This document shows, in pieces, positions 56,561 to 64,000 of a stretch of 64,000 nucleotides of DNA. Under the pieces are notes generated by a model. That model worked only from the letters and a program-made list of their open reading frames with translations. It was not told the DNA's origin and did no database searches. Where the stretch lies: the NCBI RefSeq assembly GCF_014191055.1, contig NZ_JACHWB010000001.1:186001-250000 (forward strand). The letters run 5' to 3'. Both the position numbers and the translations under genes were made by a program. The stretch's first letter is position 1, and every line of letters begins with the position of its first letter. This DNA is from Microvirga lupini. Lineage in GTDB: Bacteria; Pseudomonadota; Alphaproteobacteria; Rhizobiales; Beijerinckiaceae.

Positions 56561-57211
56561 TCACACCCGCCGGAAGCGCCAGACGCTCGACTTCTTGATA
56601 TCGGAATCCTCAAGCATGCGGGTGACCGGCACCTCGTAGACGGCCAGGTTCTCGAGCTGGTCCTTCGGCAGATAGCTGCGCCCCGGGTCACCGATCAGAA
56701 CCGTGGCTCCCCGATTGCTCAAGGCAAACAGCCACTCGGTCACGCGGGCGGCGAGATCCTGCTCGTAGCAGATGTCGCCGGCGAGAACCGTGTCCCAGCC
56801 CTCATCCTGCCCGACGATATCGGCCGCCAGAGGGGTGACGGCAACGCCATTGGCCTTCGCATTCACACCAATGGCAGCGATGGCGAAGGGGTCGATGTCG
56901 CAGGCGGTCACCTCGGCGGCCCCTGCCTTCATGGCCGCGATGGCCACAAGCCCTGACCCGGAGGCGAAATCCAGCACGCGCTGGCCACGCACCGTCTCGG
57001 GATGGTCCAGGATGTAGCGCGCCAGCGCCTGCCCGCCGGCCCAGGCGAAGGCCCAGAACGGGGGAGGGAGGCCGATTTCTCCGAGCTCCTCCTCGGTCTT
57101 CTGCCACAGCTCCGTGGCCTCGTCCGCCACGTGCAGCCTGATTTCCGGCGCATGGGGCACCGGGCGGAACCGGGTCTCGGCGAGGATGAAGGCGGTTGCG
57201 TCGGTGATCAT
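56561..57211 (-). CDS. methyltransferase resembling ETF-beta lysine methyltransferase (METTL20 type)
   Basis: 216 residues. PPPFWAFAWAGGQALARYILDHPE (about 49-72, key WAFAWAGGQALARY) and the SAM loop DFASGSGLVAIAAMKAG with ACDIDPFAIAA are the wording of the METTL20/ETFBKMT group, which trimethylates the electron-transfer flavoprotein beta subunit in mitochondria and Agrobacterium. GDICYEQDLAARV stands where the catalytic D-x-x-Y is expected. Its start overlaps the stop of the glycosyltransferase by four bases (ATGA). A nicotinamide-N-methyltransferase-like activity is the alternative label. Confidence 0.82.
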   Translation of the reverse strand: MITDATAFILAETRFRPVPHAPEIRLHVADEATELWQKTEEELGEIGLPPPFWAFAWAGGQALARYILDHPETVRGQRVLDFASGSGLVAIAAMKAGAAEVTACDIDPFAIAAIGVNAKANGVAVTPLAADIVGQDEGWDTVLAGDICYEQDLAARVTEWLFALSNRGATVLIGDPGRSYLPKDQLENLAVYEVPVTRMLEDSDIKKSSVWRFRRV

Positions 57212-58395
57212 GAGGCCAGCAGCGAGCGATAAAGCTCTTTGACGCTGTTCATCACGTCCCGTTCCGTGAAGCCGTCGAGAACGCGGGTGCGGGCGGCCTC
57301 ACCCATGCGGGCGACGCGATCCGGCTGGCCGGAGAGGGTCAGGAGGGCCTCGGACAAGGCCGCGGGGTCGCCGGGCGGCACGAGCAGCCCTTCGACACCG
57401 TCCCGCACAAGGGTTCGGCAGCCGGGCACATCCGTGGTGACGATGGCGCGGCCGCACGCCGCCGCTTCCAGCAGTGTGCGCGGCAGCCCCTCGCCGCCGC
57501 GGGAGGGCAGGCAGGCGACGTGACGGTCCCGCCAGACGCCCGCGATATCCCGCGTCGCCCCATGCCAGGTGATGCCGGGCTCCGCGCTCCAGGCCTTCAA
57601 GGCCTCCTCAGGAATCGCCTTCGGGTTCGACGGATCGGGAGCGCCGTAGAGGGAGAGCTCGATGGGCGAACCCTTCGCCCGCGCCATCCGGACTGCCTCC
57701 ACGGCCACGTCGATGCCCTTGGACCAGAGCATGCGGGCGACGACCGCAACCCTGAGCGGGGGCTGAAATGGCAAAGGCTCGGGCTTCAGGATGTCAGGAT
57801 CGACCCCGGCGCCGCCGAGAATGGTCACACGGGGGTCCATTGGATCGAGGCCGAGGAGCTTTGGATCGTCCGTGTTCTCGAAAACGTAATGGGTCCGGCT
57901 TGTCTGGAGGCTGCGCATCAGCAGGCGGATCGCCCGCTGCGACAGGCGCCCGACCGTGTCGGACCGGGCGCCGAGAAAGCCCAGGCCCGTGAGGGCATAG
58001 ACCCGTCGCCCGACACCGGCCAGGGTGGCGGCGAAGCCGCCGAGCAGGATGCCCTTGAGCGCGATGCAGTGGACGAGATCCGCCTTCTCGGCCTTGAGAA
58101 TGGCCGCCAGCTGGCCGGAGGCATCGCCCATGGTGATGGGGTTGAGGCTGCCGCGCTCGATGTCGAGGGGCACGACCTTCGCGCCTAAAGCTTCGATCAC
58201 CTCCCGGTGCGCCCGCACCCGCGTGACCACCGTCACCGCGAGGCCCAGCTCGCGGGCGGCCTTGACCATGGGCAGGAAGTGGGAGGCGAAGAACCAGTCC
58301 TCGGTGACGACGAAGACGAGCTTGCGACCGAGGGTCTTGGAATCTTGGGTTTCTGGAGAGGGATTTGAGAGCAAAGGACGATCCGGGTGAGGCAA
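57208..58395 (-). CDS. glycosyltransferase family 4
   Basis: 395 residues from TTG 58395, which has AAGGG four bases ahead; no ATG precedes the conserved start KLVFVVTEDWFFASHFLPM. GT-B fold: the N-domain has GLAVTVVTRVRAHREVIEALG, and the C-domain LRVAVVARMLWSKGIDVAVEAVRMA, CLPSRGGEGLPRTLLEAAACGRAIVTTDVPGC. The pattern is that of exopolysaccharide or sialic-acid-type transferases of Hyphomicrobiales; donor and acceptor are unknown. It reads leftward into the METTL20-like gene and diverges from SemiSWEET. Confidence 0.88.
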   Translation of the reverse strand: MPHPDRPLLSNPSPETQDSKTLGRKLVFVVTEDWFFASHFLPMVKAARELGLAVTVVTRVRAHREVIEALGAKVVPLDIERGSLNPITMGDASGQLAAILKAEKADLVHCIALKGILLGGFAATLAGVGRRVYALTGLGFLGARSDTVGRLSQRAIRLLMRSLQTSRTHYVFENTDDPKLLGLDPMDPRVTILGGAGVDPDILKPEPLPFQPPLRVAVVARMLWSKGIDVAVEAVRMARAKGSPIELSLYGAPDPSNPKAIPEEALKAWSAEPGITWHGATRDIAGVWRDRHVACLPSRGGEGLPRTLLEAAACGRAIVTTDVPGCRTLVRDGVEGLLVPPGDPAALSEALLTLSGQPDRVARMGEAARTRVLDGFTERDVMNSVKELYRSLLAS

Positions 58396-58484
58396 GGCGC
58401 CCTTGTAACCTCTCCACGCGGAGAAAGGGAACTCCCCTTGGGCGATGGCCGTTGCCGGTGTCTTGATGGATGGGAGCGTCACAA

Positions 58485-58802
58485 ATGGAGGGCTGGCTGC
58501 CAACGATCCTGGCAACCATTGCAGGAATCCTTTCAACCTCCAGCTTCGTGCCTCAGGTGCTGAAAGCGTGGCGGGAGCGCGATACGAGGGCAATCTCGAA
58601 GCACATGTACATGGTCACCGTCACGGCCTTCGTCCTGTGGACGATCTATGGGTTCATGATCGGCAGTTGGCCCATCATGATCTTCAACCTCCTCAGTCTT
58701 GGACTAAGCGCCACCATTCTCATCCTGAAGATCCGCAACGACCGAAGCGGGACCCGCGCGTCAGGAGCACGCAGGGAACCCGAGGCAGCGCGGGCCGGTT
58801 GA
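58485..58802 (+). CDS. SemiSWEET-type sugar transporter
   Basis: 105 residues from ATG 58485 (GGGAG site). One PQ-loop triple-helix unit: TM1 with SFVPQVLKAW (PQ at 23-24), TM2 VTVTAFVLWTIYGFMIG and TM3 IMIFNLLSLGLSATILILKI. A dimer of such units forms a sugar channel. Tail is charged and unstructured. The gene is divergent from the glycosyltransferase and lies just ahead of topoisomerase IB. The substrate is inferred only from family. Confidence 0.9.
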   Translation: MEGWLPTILATIAGILSTSSFVPQVLKAWRERDTRAISKHMYMVTVTAFVLWTIYGFMIGSWPIMIFNLLSLGLSATILILKIRNDRSGTRASGARREPEAARAG

Positions 58803-58829
58803 CGTTCTGCTCTTTAGACAAGGCGCCCC

Positions 58830-60002
58830 ATGCTGCTGGAACCCAACGCCACCACCGAGAACATCGTCGATCCGCGGGATGCCGCTGAAACGGCAGGCCT
58901 CCTTTACGTCTCGGACGAGGAGCCGGGCATCCGGCGGAAGAAATCCGGCAAGGGTTTCACTTATCTCAAGCCCGACGGCGCGAAGGTCGCCGACAAGGCT
59001 ACGCTGGAGCGCATCAAATCGCTGGCCATTCCGCCCGCCTACACGGATGTGTGGATCTGCGCCAAGGCCAACGGCCATATCCAGGCGACCGGCCGCGACG
59101 CCAAGGGACGCAAGCAGTACCGCTACCACACGGCGTTCCGCGAGGTCCGCGAGAGCACGAAATACGAGCACATGCTCGAATTCGCCCAAGGCCTTCCAGC
59201 GATCCGCAAGACCATCGACGAGCATATGAGCCTGCGCGGGCTTCCGCGCGAGAAGGTGCTGGCCACCGTGGTGCATCTGCTTGAAAACACCCTCATCCGT
59301 GTCGGCAATGCCGATTACGTGAAGCAGAACAAGAGCTATGGCCTCACGACGCTGCGCGACCCGCATGTAAAGGTAGAAGGAACGGAACTGCGCTTCCAGT
59401 TCAAGGGAAAGAGCGGCAAGACCTGGAAGCTGCAGGTGAAGGACCGGCGCATCGCCAGGATCGTGAAGGCCTGCCAGGATCTTCCCGGACAGGACCTGTT
59501 CCAGTATATCGACGAGAACGGCGAGCAGCAATCGGTCACCTCGGCCGACGTGAACGCCTATCTCAAGGAGATCACCGGCCGCGACATCACCGCCAAGGAC
59601 TTCCGCACCTGGGCCGGCACCGTGCTGGCGGCGCTCGCGCTGGCGGAGTTCGAGGAATTCGACAGCGAGGCCAAGGCGAAGAAGAACATCCGGGCGGCCA
59701 TCGAGAAGGTTTCCGGGCGGCTCGGCAACACGCCCAGCATCTGCCGCAAGTGCTACGTGCACCCTGAAGTGTTCTCTTCCTACATGGATGGCGAGCTTCT
59801 GCTTGAGATCAAGCAGGAGATCGAAACGGAGTTGCGCGAGGATCTGCCATCCCTCAAGCCCGAAGAAGCCGCCGTTCTCACCCTGCTGCAGGAGCGTCTG
59901 TCCCGCGAGGTGAAGAAGCAGGAAGAGAAAGAGCCTGTGAAGCAGCGCCGCTCTTCGCCGCGTAAGACGCAGAGCAAAGTCCAAGCCGAGATGCGGGCCT
60001 GA
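58830..60002 (+). CDS. DNA topoisomerase IB (poxvirus type)
   Basis: 390 residues. Relaxes DNA through a 3'-phosphotyrosine. The N-terminal domain is about 20-85 (GFTYLKPDGAKVADKATLERIK). The catalytic tyrosine-recombinase-like domain has RDAKGRKQYRYH (about 91-102), the active Arg/Lys/His positions through KSYGLTTLRDPHV, and the nucleophile Y309 in CRKCYVHPEVF. The C-terminal 60 residues are basic and unstructured. Length is typical for bacterial TopIB. Confidence 0.95.
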   Translation: MLLEPNATTENIVDPRDAAETAGLLYVSDEEPGIRRKKSGKGFTYLKPDGAKVADKATLERIKSLAIPPAYTDVWICAKANGHIQATGRDAKGRKQYRYHTAFREVRESTKYEHMLEFAQGLPAIRKTIDEHMSLRGLPREKVLATVVHLLENTLIRVGNADYVKQNKSYGLTTLRDPHVKVEGTELRFQFKGKSGKTWKLQVKDRRIARIVKACQDLPGQDLFQYIDENGEQQSVTSADVNAYLKEITGRDITAKDFRTWAGTVLAALALAEFEEFDSEAKAKKNIRAAIEKVSGRLGNTPSICRKCYVHPEVFSSYMDGELLLEIKQEIETELREDLPSLKPEEAAVLTLLQERLSREVKKQEEKEPVKQRRSSPRKTQSKVQAEMRA

Positions 60003-60011
60003 GATCTCACT

Positions 60012-60046
60012 GTCATCCCGGATCGGCTTCGCTCGTCCGGGATGAC
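60012..60046. repeat. gtcatcccgg-type inverted repeat, copy C
   Basis: Perfect 11-base-pair stem gtcatcccgga/tccgggatgac with a 13-base loop, ten bases after the topoisomerase stop codon. Same arm sequence as 44071-44178. It may serve as the transcript end, but it lacks a T-tract. Confidence 0.75.
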
Positions 60047-60137
60047 CGCTGACTTGCAGGCTCATGTCACTCAAGGCGGCTTGACCCACTGCGCCTCCCA
60101 TGGTCCATCGCGCCCACACCAATCGGAATGGGGTGAG

Positions 60138-60485
60138 ATGAGACGCTTGCTGAAATCGACAGCCGCCCTTGCGGCATTGCCGGCCATCACCATTGCCGGC
60201 ATTTCACACCCTGCTGCTCAGAATACCCCGGCAAAATCCTGGCCCGAGGTGAAGTGCGAGCGCTATGGAAAAGCCTGGGCGGACGCGCTCGCGCGACGGG
60301 GCAGGCAGGGCCTGAGCCCGGAATTCATCGAACGCCACGAGGCTTTCCTCGCGTCCGGCTGCACGGCACGGGCCGATGTCTGCCCCCGGTCCTCCGAGGA
60401 ACTCGACATAGCCAACATCATGGTGGTCGCAGCCATGAATGCCGGCACGGCCAGCACCTTCCCGCCCTTCGCCTGCCGCAAGTGA
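60138..60485 (+). CDS. small secreted cysteine-containing protein
   Basis: 115 residues from ATG 60138. A signal peptide (about 1-27, SHPAA region) leads to a mature part with four cysteines (about 41, 75, 81 and 113), probably two disulfides, and ERYGKAWADALARRGRQGLSPEFIERHEAFLASGC and ELDIANIMVVAAMNAG in pieces. A family of unknown function in Hyphomicrobiales is likely, but I cannot name it. Confidence 0.7.
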   Translation: MRRLLKSTAALAALPAITIAGISHPAAQNTPAKSWPEVKCERYGKAWADALARRGRQGLSPEFIERHEAFLASGCTARADVCPRSSEELDIANIMVVAAMNAGTASTFPPFACRK

Positions 60486-60560
60486 GCGACACGAAGCGTC
60501 TCGAACATTTCCCTCAGCACCCGCGTTAGGCTTTCGCTCCATCCGTTCAGCGAGGCTCCC

Positions 60561-61448
60561 ATGCGCATCCATCACCTCAATTGCGGCTGCATGTGTCCGG
60601 TAGGGGGACGAATCTGGGATGGGGTGAGCCGCGGGCTGACAGGCCATCTGGTCTGCCATTGCCAGCTGATCGAGACCGATCGCGACGGGCTCGTGCTGGT
60701 CGATACGGGCATCGGCGCCCGCGATGTGGATGATCCCTACGAGCGCCTGAGCCCGCTCTTCGTGCATGTGAACAGGATCCAGCTGGAGCACCGCTATACG
60801 GCCCTCGAACAGGTGAAGAGCCTCGGCTTCTCCCCGCGCGACGTGCGCCACATCGTGCTGACGCATCTCGACTTCGATCATGCGGGAGGATTGGAAGACT
60901 TCCCGGACGCGACGGTTCACATCCTGCGCGCCGAACTGGAAGAGGCCGAGGTGCGTCAGGGCTTCATTCATCGCCGCCGCTACCGTCCCGAGCAGTGGGA
61001 TGGCGTTCGGGACTGGCGCTTCTACGATCCGACCGGCGAACGATGGTTCGGCTTCGGCTCCGTGCGCGACCTCGACGGCCTGCCCCCGGAGATCCTGATG
61101 ATCCCCCTGCCGGGTCATACGATGGGGCACGCGGGCATCGCCATCGACACGCCGGAGGGCTGGCTGCTCAATGCGGGCGACGCATATTTCCACCGTCATG
61201 AGATGGATGAGGATCCGTCCTGCACGCCGGGGCTTCTCGCCTATCAGAAGCTGATGGAGGAGAATCGGCCGCTGCGCCTCCACAACCAGGAGCGCCTGCG
61301 GGAGCTGGCAAACGACTCCCGCAGCCATGTCAGGATCTTCTGCAGTCATGACCCGGTCGAACTGGAGGCCCTGCAGCGTCTGAGCACCGGATGGCGTCCG
61401 CTTCACTCTGAGCCCATGTCAGGAATGCAGGCCTACTCGCCCGCCTAA
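60561..61448 (+). CDS. MBL-fold metallo-hydrolase, lactonase-like
   Basis: 295 residues. The metal motif THLDFDHAGG (about 101-110), the third histidine in LPGHTMGHAG, the bridging aspartate in AGDAYFHR and a late CSHD are all present. The wording is like the N-acyl homoserine lactonase (AiiA/AttM) side of the superfamily. The N-terminus HHLNCGCMCPVGGRIW carries a Cys cluster. Quorum-quenching activity is a possibility, not shown. Confidence 0.85.
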   Translation: MRIHHLNCGCMCPVGGRIWDGVSRGLTGHLVCHCQLIETDRDGLVLVDTGIGARDVDDPYERLSPLFVHVNRIQLEHRYTALEQVKSLGFSPRDVRHIVLTHLDFDHAGGLEDFPDATVHILRAELEEAEVRQGFIHRRRYRPEQWDGVRDWRFYDPTGERWFGFGSVRDLDGLPPEILMIPLPGHTMGHAGIAIDTPEGWLLNAGDAYFHRHEMDEDPSCTPGLLAYQKLMEENRPLRLHNQERLRELANDSRSHVRIFCSHDPVELEALQRLSTGWRPLHSEPMSGMQAYSPA

Positions 61449-61512
61449 CCCCTGGTCGCCGCCTGTCGCCGCCCTAAAAGCAGGCAGGTACGTCGACAAG
61501 GGGAAAGCGGAT

Positions 61513-62949
61513 ATGGAATTCGATGCCCTGCTGCTCTCGCGCATCCAGTTCGCGTTCACAATTGCCTTCCATATCATCTTTCCGGCCTTCACCATCGGTC
61601 TTGCCAGCTGGCTTGCGGCGCTGGAATTCAACTGGCTGCGCACGGGAAATCCGCTCTACCGCACTCTCTTCCGTTTCTGGGTAAAGGTTTTCGCCGTTTC
61701 CTTCGGTCTCGGCGTCGTGTCCGGCATCGTCATGAGCTACCAGTTCGGCACGAACTGGTCGCGGTTCTCCGAGTTCACCGGCAACGTGCTCGGGCCCGTG
61801 ATCGCCTACGAGGTCATCACGGCGTTCTTTCTGGAGGCGGCCTTTCTCGGCATCATGCTTTTCGGCTGGGAGCGCGTCGGCGACCGCCTGCACTTCTTCG
61901 CCACCTGCATGGTGGCCTTAGGCACGCTCATTTCCGCTTTCTGGATTCTCTCCGCCAATTCCTGGATGCAGACGCCCGACGGCTTTGCCATCGAGAACGG
62001 CAAGGCGGTTCCGGTCGACTGGTTCAAGGTCGTCTTCAATCCGTCCTTCCCCCTGCGCTATGCGCATATGGTCCTGGGTTGCTACCTGACGACCGCCTTC
62101 GCGGTCGCCGGCATGTCGGCCTGGATGCTGCTGCGCCATCCACACGATGCGCCGGAGGCGAAGCTCGCCGGCTCACGGCGATCAATGTCCATGGCGCTAT
62201 GGTTCGCCACCATCTTCGTGCCGGTCCAGATCCTTATCGGCGATCTTCATGGTCTCGGCGTGTTGAAATATCAGCCGACGAAGCTTGCGGCCATCGAGGG
62301 CAACTGGGATCGCATGTCCAACATGCCGCTGCGTCTCTTCGCAATTCCGGACGAAGTGGCGGAGACGAACCATTACGAGATCGGCATTCCGAAGATCGGC
62401 AGCTGGGTTCTCACTCACGCCTTCGACGGCGAAGTGCCGGGTCTCAAGGAAGTGCCGCCCGAGGATCGCCCGCCGGTCTGGCCCGTCTTCTTCTCGTTCC
62501 GCATCATGGTGGCCATCGGCTTCGCGATGCTGGGGATAGGTCTCTGGAGCCTTTACCTGCGCTGGAAGGGCACCCTGTTCACCAACAGAACCTTTCTCAC
62601 CGCAGCCATGATCATGACGCCCTCGGGCTTCGGCGCGGTGCTCTTCGGCTGGTTCACCGCCGAGATCGGCCGGCAGCCCTGGGTGGTTTACGGACACCTG
62701 CGCACGGCGGACGCGGTCTCGCCCGTTTCGGCAGGCGCCGTCACCGCATCGCTTCTCACCTTCGTCGTCGTCTATGCCTTCGTGTTCGGCTTCGGCTCCT
62801 ATTATCTCGCCAAGCTCCTGCGGCGCGGCCCCGATCCGATCGAGGACATTCGTGGCGATGATCTCGGCAAGAAGCCGAAGCGCCCGTTCTCCGTGCCGGA
62901 CGAAGGCCTCGAAGGACGACCCGGCCACAAAGCCTTGCCCGTGCGATAG
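61513..62949 (+). CDS. cydA: cytochrome bd ubiquinol oxidase subunit I
   Basis: 478 residues, nine or so membrane helices. Heme ligands are H20 (FHIIFP) and H185 (YAHMVLG), with proton-path E100 and E108, numbered as in E. coli plus one or minus one. The quinol motif region is GDLHGLG and TKLAAIEGNW. The protein is about 45 residues shorter than E. coli CydA, with a short Q-loop, so it is of the S-type/CIO (cyanide-insensitive) class. The operon continues into cydB. It lets the cell respire at low oxygen or under NO or cyanide. Confidence 0.95.
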   Translation: MEFDALLLSRIQFAFTIAFHIIFPAFTIGLASWLAALEFNWLRTGNPLYRTLFRFWVKVFAVSFGLGVVSGIVMSYQFGTNWSRFSEFTGNVLGPVIAYEVITAFFLEAAFLGIMLFGWERVGDRLHFFATCMVALGTLISAFWILSANSWMQTPDGFAIENGKAVPVDWFKVVFNPSFPLRYAHMVLGCYLTTAFAVAGMSAWMLLRHPHDAPEAKLAGSRRSMSMALWFATIFVPVQILIGDLHGLGVLKYQPTKLAAIEGNWDRMSNMPLRLFAIPDEVAETNHYEIGIPKIGSWVLTHAFDGEVPGLKEVPPEDRPPVWPVFFSFRIMVAIGFAMLGIGLWSLYLRWKGTLFTNRTFLTAAMIMTPSGFGAVLFGWFTAEIGRQPWVVYGHLRTADAVSPVSAGAVTASLLTFVVVYAFVFGFGSYYLAKLLRRGPDPIEDIRGDDLGKKPKRPFSVPDEGLEGRPGHKALPVR

Positions 62950-62960
62950 GAGACGGCACC

Positions 62961-64000
62961 ATGTTCGGCTTCGGAACGGAATATGAAGGACTGGCCTTCT
63001 GGCTGCCGCTGATCTGGTCGGGCCTCATCGCCGTTGCGGTGGCCATGTACGTGATCGTCGACGGCTTCGATCTCGGCGTCGGCATCCTGTTCAAGGCCGC
63101 GCACAACGAGAACTGGCGCGACCGCATGATGTTTTCGGTCGCGCCCATCTGGGACGGCAACGAGACCTGGCTCATCCTCGGCGGCGGCGGGCTCTTCGCC
63201 GTGTTCCACGTGGCCTATGCGGTTCTCATGCCGGCGCTCTACGTGCCGATCATTCTCATGCTCATCGCGCTGATCTTCCGCGGGGTGGCGTTCGAGTTCC
63301 GCTTCAAGGCGGAGCGTTCGAAATTCCTGTGGGACAACGCCTTCTTCTTCGGCTCCCTGCTCGCGACCTTCTTCCAGGGCATGGTGCTCGGCGCCTTCGT
63401 GCAGGGCTTTGCCAATGATGGCCGTCAGTTCACCGGCGGCACCTTCGACTTCCTCACACCCTTCAGCGTGCTCACCGGCATCAGCCTGATCGTCGGCTAT
63501 GCCCTGCTGGGCGCGACTTGGTGCGTGATGAAGACCACGGGTGAGCTGGAGATCTGGGCGCGGCGCATGGCGGTGCGCTTCCTTTTGCTCACCATCGTGG
63601 CCATGGCGGCGGTGTCGGTGTGGGTGCCGTTCCTCGGCCGCGCAATCGAGACGCGCTGGTTCACCTGGCCCAACATCGCCTTCCTGGCGCCGATCCCGCT
63701 GGTCACGGCCTATGTGGCCTACAGGCTCTTCCGCGACCTGGAGGAGGGGCGCCATTACCGCCCGTTTTTCCTAGCGATCGGCCTGTTCCTGCTCGGCTAT
63801 CTGGGGTTGGGCGTCAGCCTCTTTCCCTACAACGTGCCGCCGAACCTCACGATCTGGGATACGTCCAACACGGTCAGCTCGCAGCTCTTCGCCCTGGTGG
63901 GCTTTGCCATCGTGCTGCCGATCACCTTCGCCTACACGGCCTATGCCTATTGGGTCTTCCGCGGCAAGGTGGCGGAGGAGATCTCGGGCGGCGGTTACGG
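62961..64000 (+). CDS. cydB: cytochrome bd ubiquinol oxidase subunit II (cut by window edge)
   Basis: Starts at ATG 62961 with AGGAG eight bases ahead, 11 bases after cydA; 346 codons are present before the edge. It has VDGFDLGVGILF (about 29-40), APIWDGNETWLILGGGGLFAVF (about 55-76 in pieces WDGNETWL), FQGMVLGAFVQG and SLFPYNVPPNLTIWD, all family landmarks. The C-terminal end and any cydX follow outside. Confidence 0.95.
   Translation, partial: MFGFGTEYEGLAFWLPLIWSGLIAVAVAMYVIVDGFDLGVGILFKAAHNENWRDRMMFSVAPIWDGNETWLILGGGGLFAVFHVAYAVLMPALYVPIILMLIALIFRGVAFEFRFKAERSKFLWDNAFFFGSLLATFFQGMVLGAFVQGFANDGRQFTGGTFDFLTPFSVLTGISLIVGYALLGATWCVMKTTGELEIWARRMAVRFLLLTIVAMAAVSVWVPFLGRAIETRWFTWPNIAFLAPIPLVTAYVAYRLFRDLEEGRHYRPFFLAIGLFLLGYLGLGVSLFPYNVPPNLTIWDTSNTVSSQLFALVGFAIVLPITFAYTAYAYWVFRGKVAEEISGGGY

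Overview
The window is a high-GC, gene-dense chromosomal segment of an alphaproteobacterium. I infer the order Hyphomicrobiales (Rhizobiales), probably near Microvirga/Methylobacteriaceae. Support comes from the lysC-ptsP-prfA-prmC-DUF4167-clpB gene order, the DUF1178/Nit/grxC/comF block, DUF4167, DUF1194, a CheY-CheZ pair, the phaAB/phaR arrangement and short gcatcg-type palindromic repeats. Species cannot be fixed from this sequence. No rRNA, tRNA, CRISPR array, transposase, integrase or prophage gene was seen. The first gene (clpB) and the last (cydB) are cut by the window edges.

Layout. 1-2.4 kb: 5' part of clpB, two small hydrophilic proteins and a Crp-type regulator. 2.5-8.4 kb: a MOSC protein, a 1,244-residue RTX-repeat protein and DUF4167. 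8.8-14.8 kb: a leftward translation/metabolism block lysC-ptsP-prfA-fosX-prmC, with a fosfomycin-hydrolase-like gene coupled between prfA and prmC. 14.9-24.4 kb: ubiG, nhaA, a redox/repair block (phosphoesterase, DUF1178, Nit amidase, grxC, comF), a methyltransferase, DUF427, Fe-alcohol dehydrogenase, thioesterase, DMT exporter and MutT-like hydrolase. 24.5-26.9 kb: the most accessory-looking stretch, with two paralogous secreted Ig-like proteins, a lipoprotein and an exported glycine-rich repeat protein. 27-36 kb: argJ, a parvulin isomerase, secA, DUF1194, a c-type cytochrome and an ABC-F ATPase. 36-43 kb: cheY-cheZ, a secreted unknown, an L,D-transpeptidase lipoprotein, accA, a methyltransferase, gloB and a GNAT. 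43-47 kb: a YddG-like exporter and polyhydroxyalkanoate genes phaB, phaA and divergent phaR. 47-58 kb: a degenerate EAL protein, rpmF, mtgA, ispA, an iodotyrosine-deiodinase-like nitroreductase, a GNAT, kup, ispG, a Zur-like repressor, an ETF-beta-type lysine methyltransferase and a glycosyltransferase. 58.5-64 kb: SemiSWEET, topoisomerase IB, a small secreted protein, an MBL hydrolase and cydAB.

Most of the window is housekeeping: translation termination (prfA, prmC), protein export and folding (secA, PpiC, clpB), envelope building (mtgA, LD-transpeptidase, isoprenoid genes ispA and ispG), carbon storage (phaAB/R, accA) and respiration (cydAB). I found no clear, self-contained new multi-gene system. 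The observations most worth following are the exported repeat-protein cluster at 24.5-26.9 kb, the deiodinase-like flavoprotein with its full substrate-lid triad, fosX inside the release-factor operon, the EAL protein that lacks its catalytic motifs, a palindromic repeat that supplies part of a stop codon, and a Zur-box-like operator.
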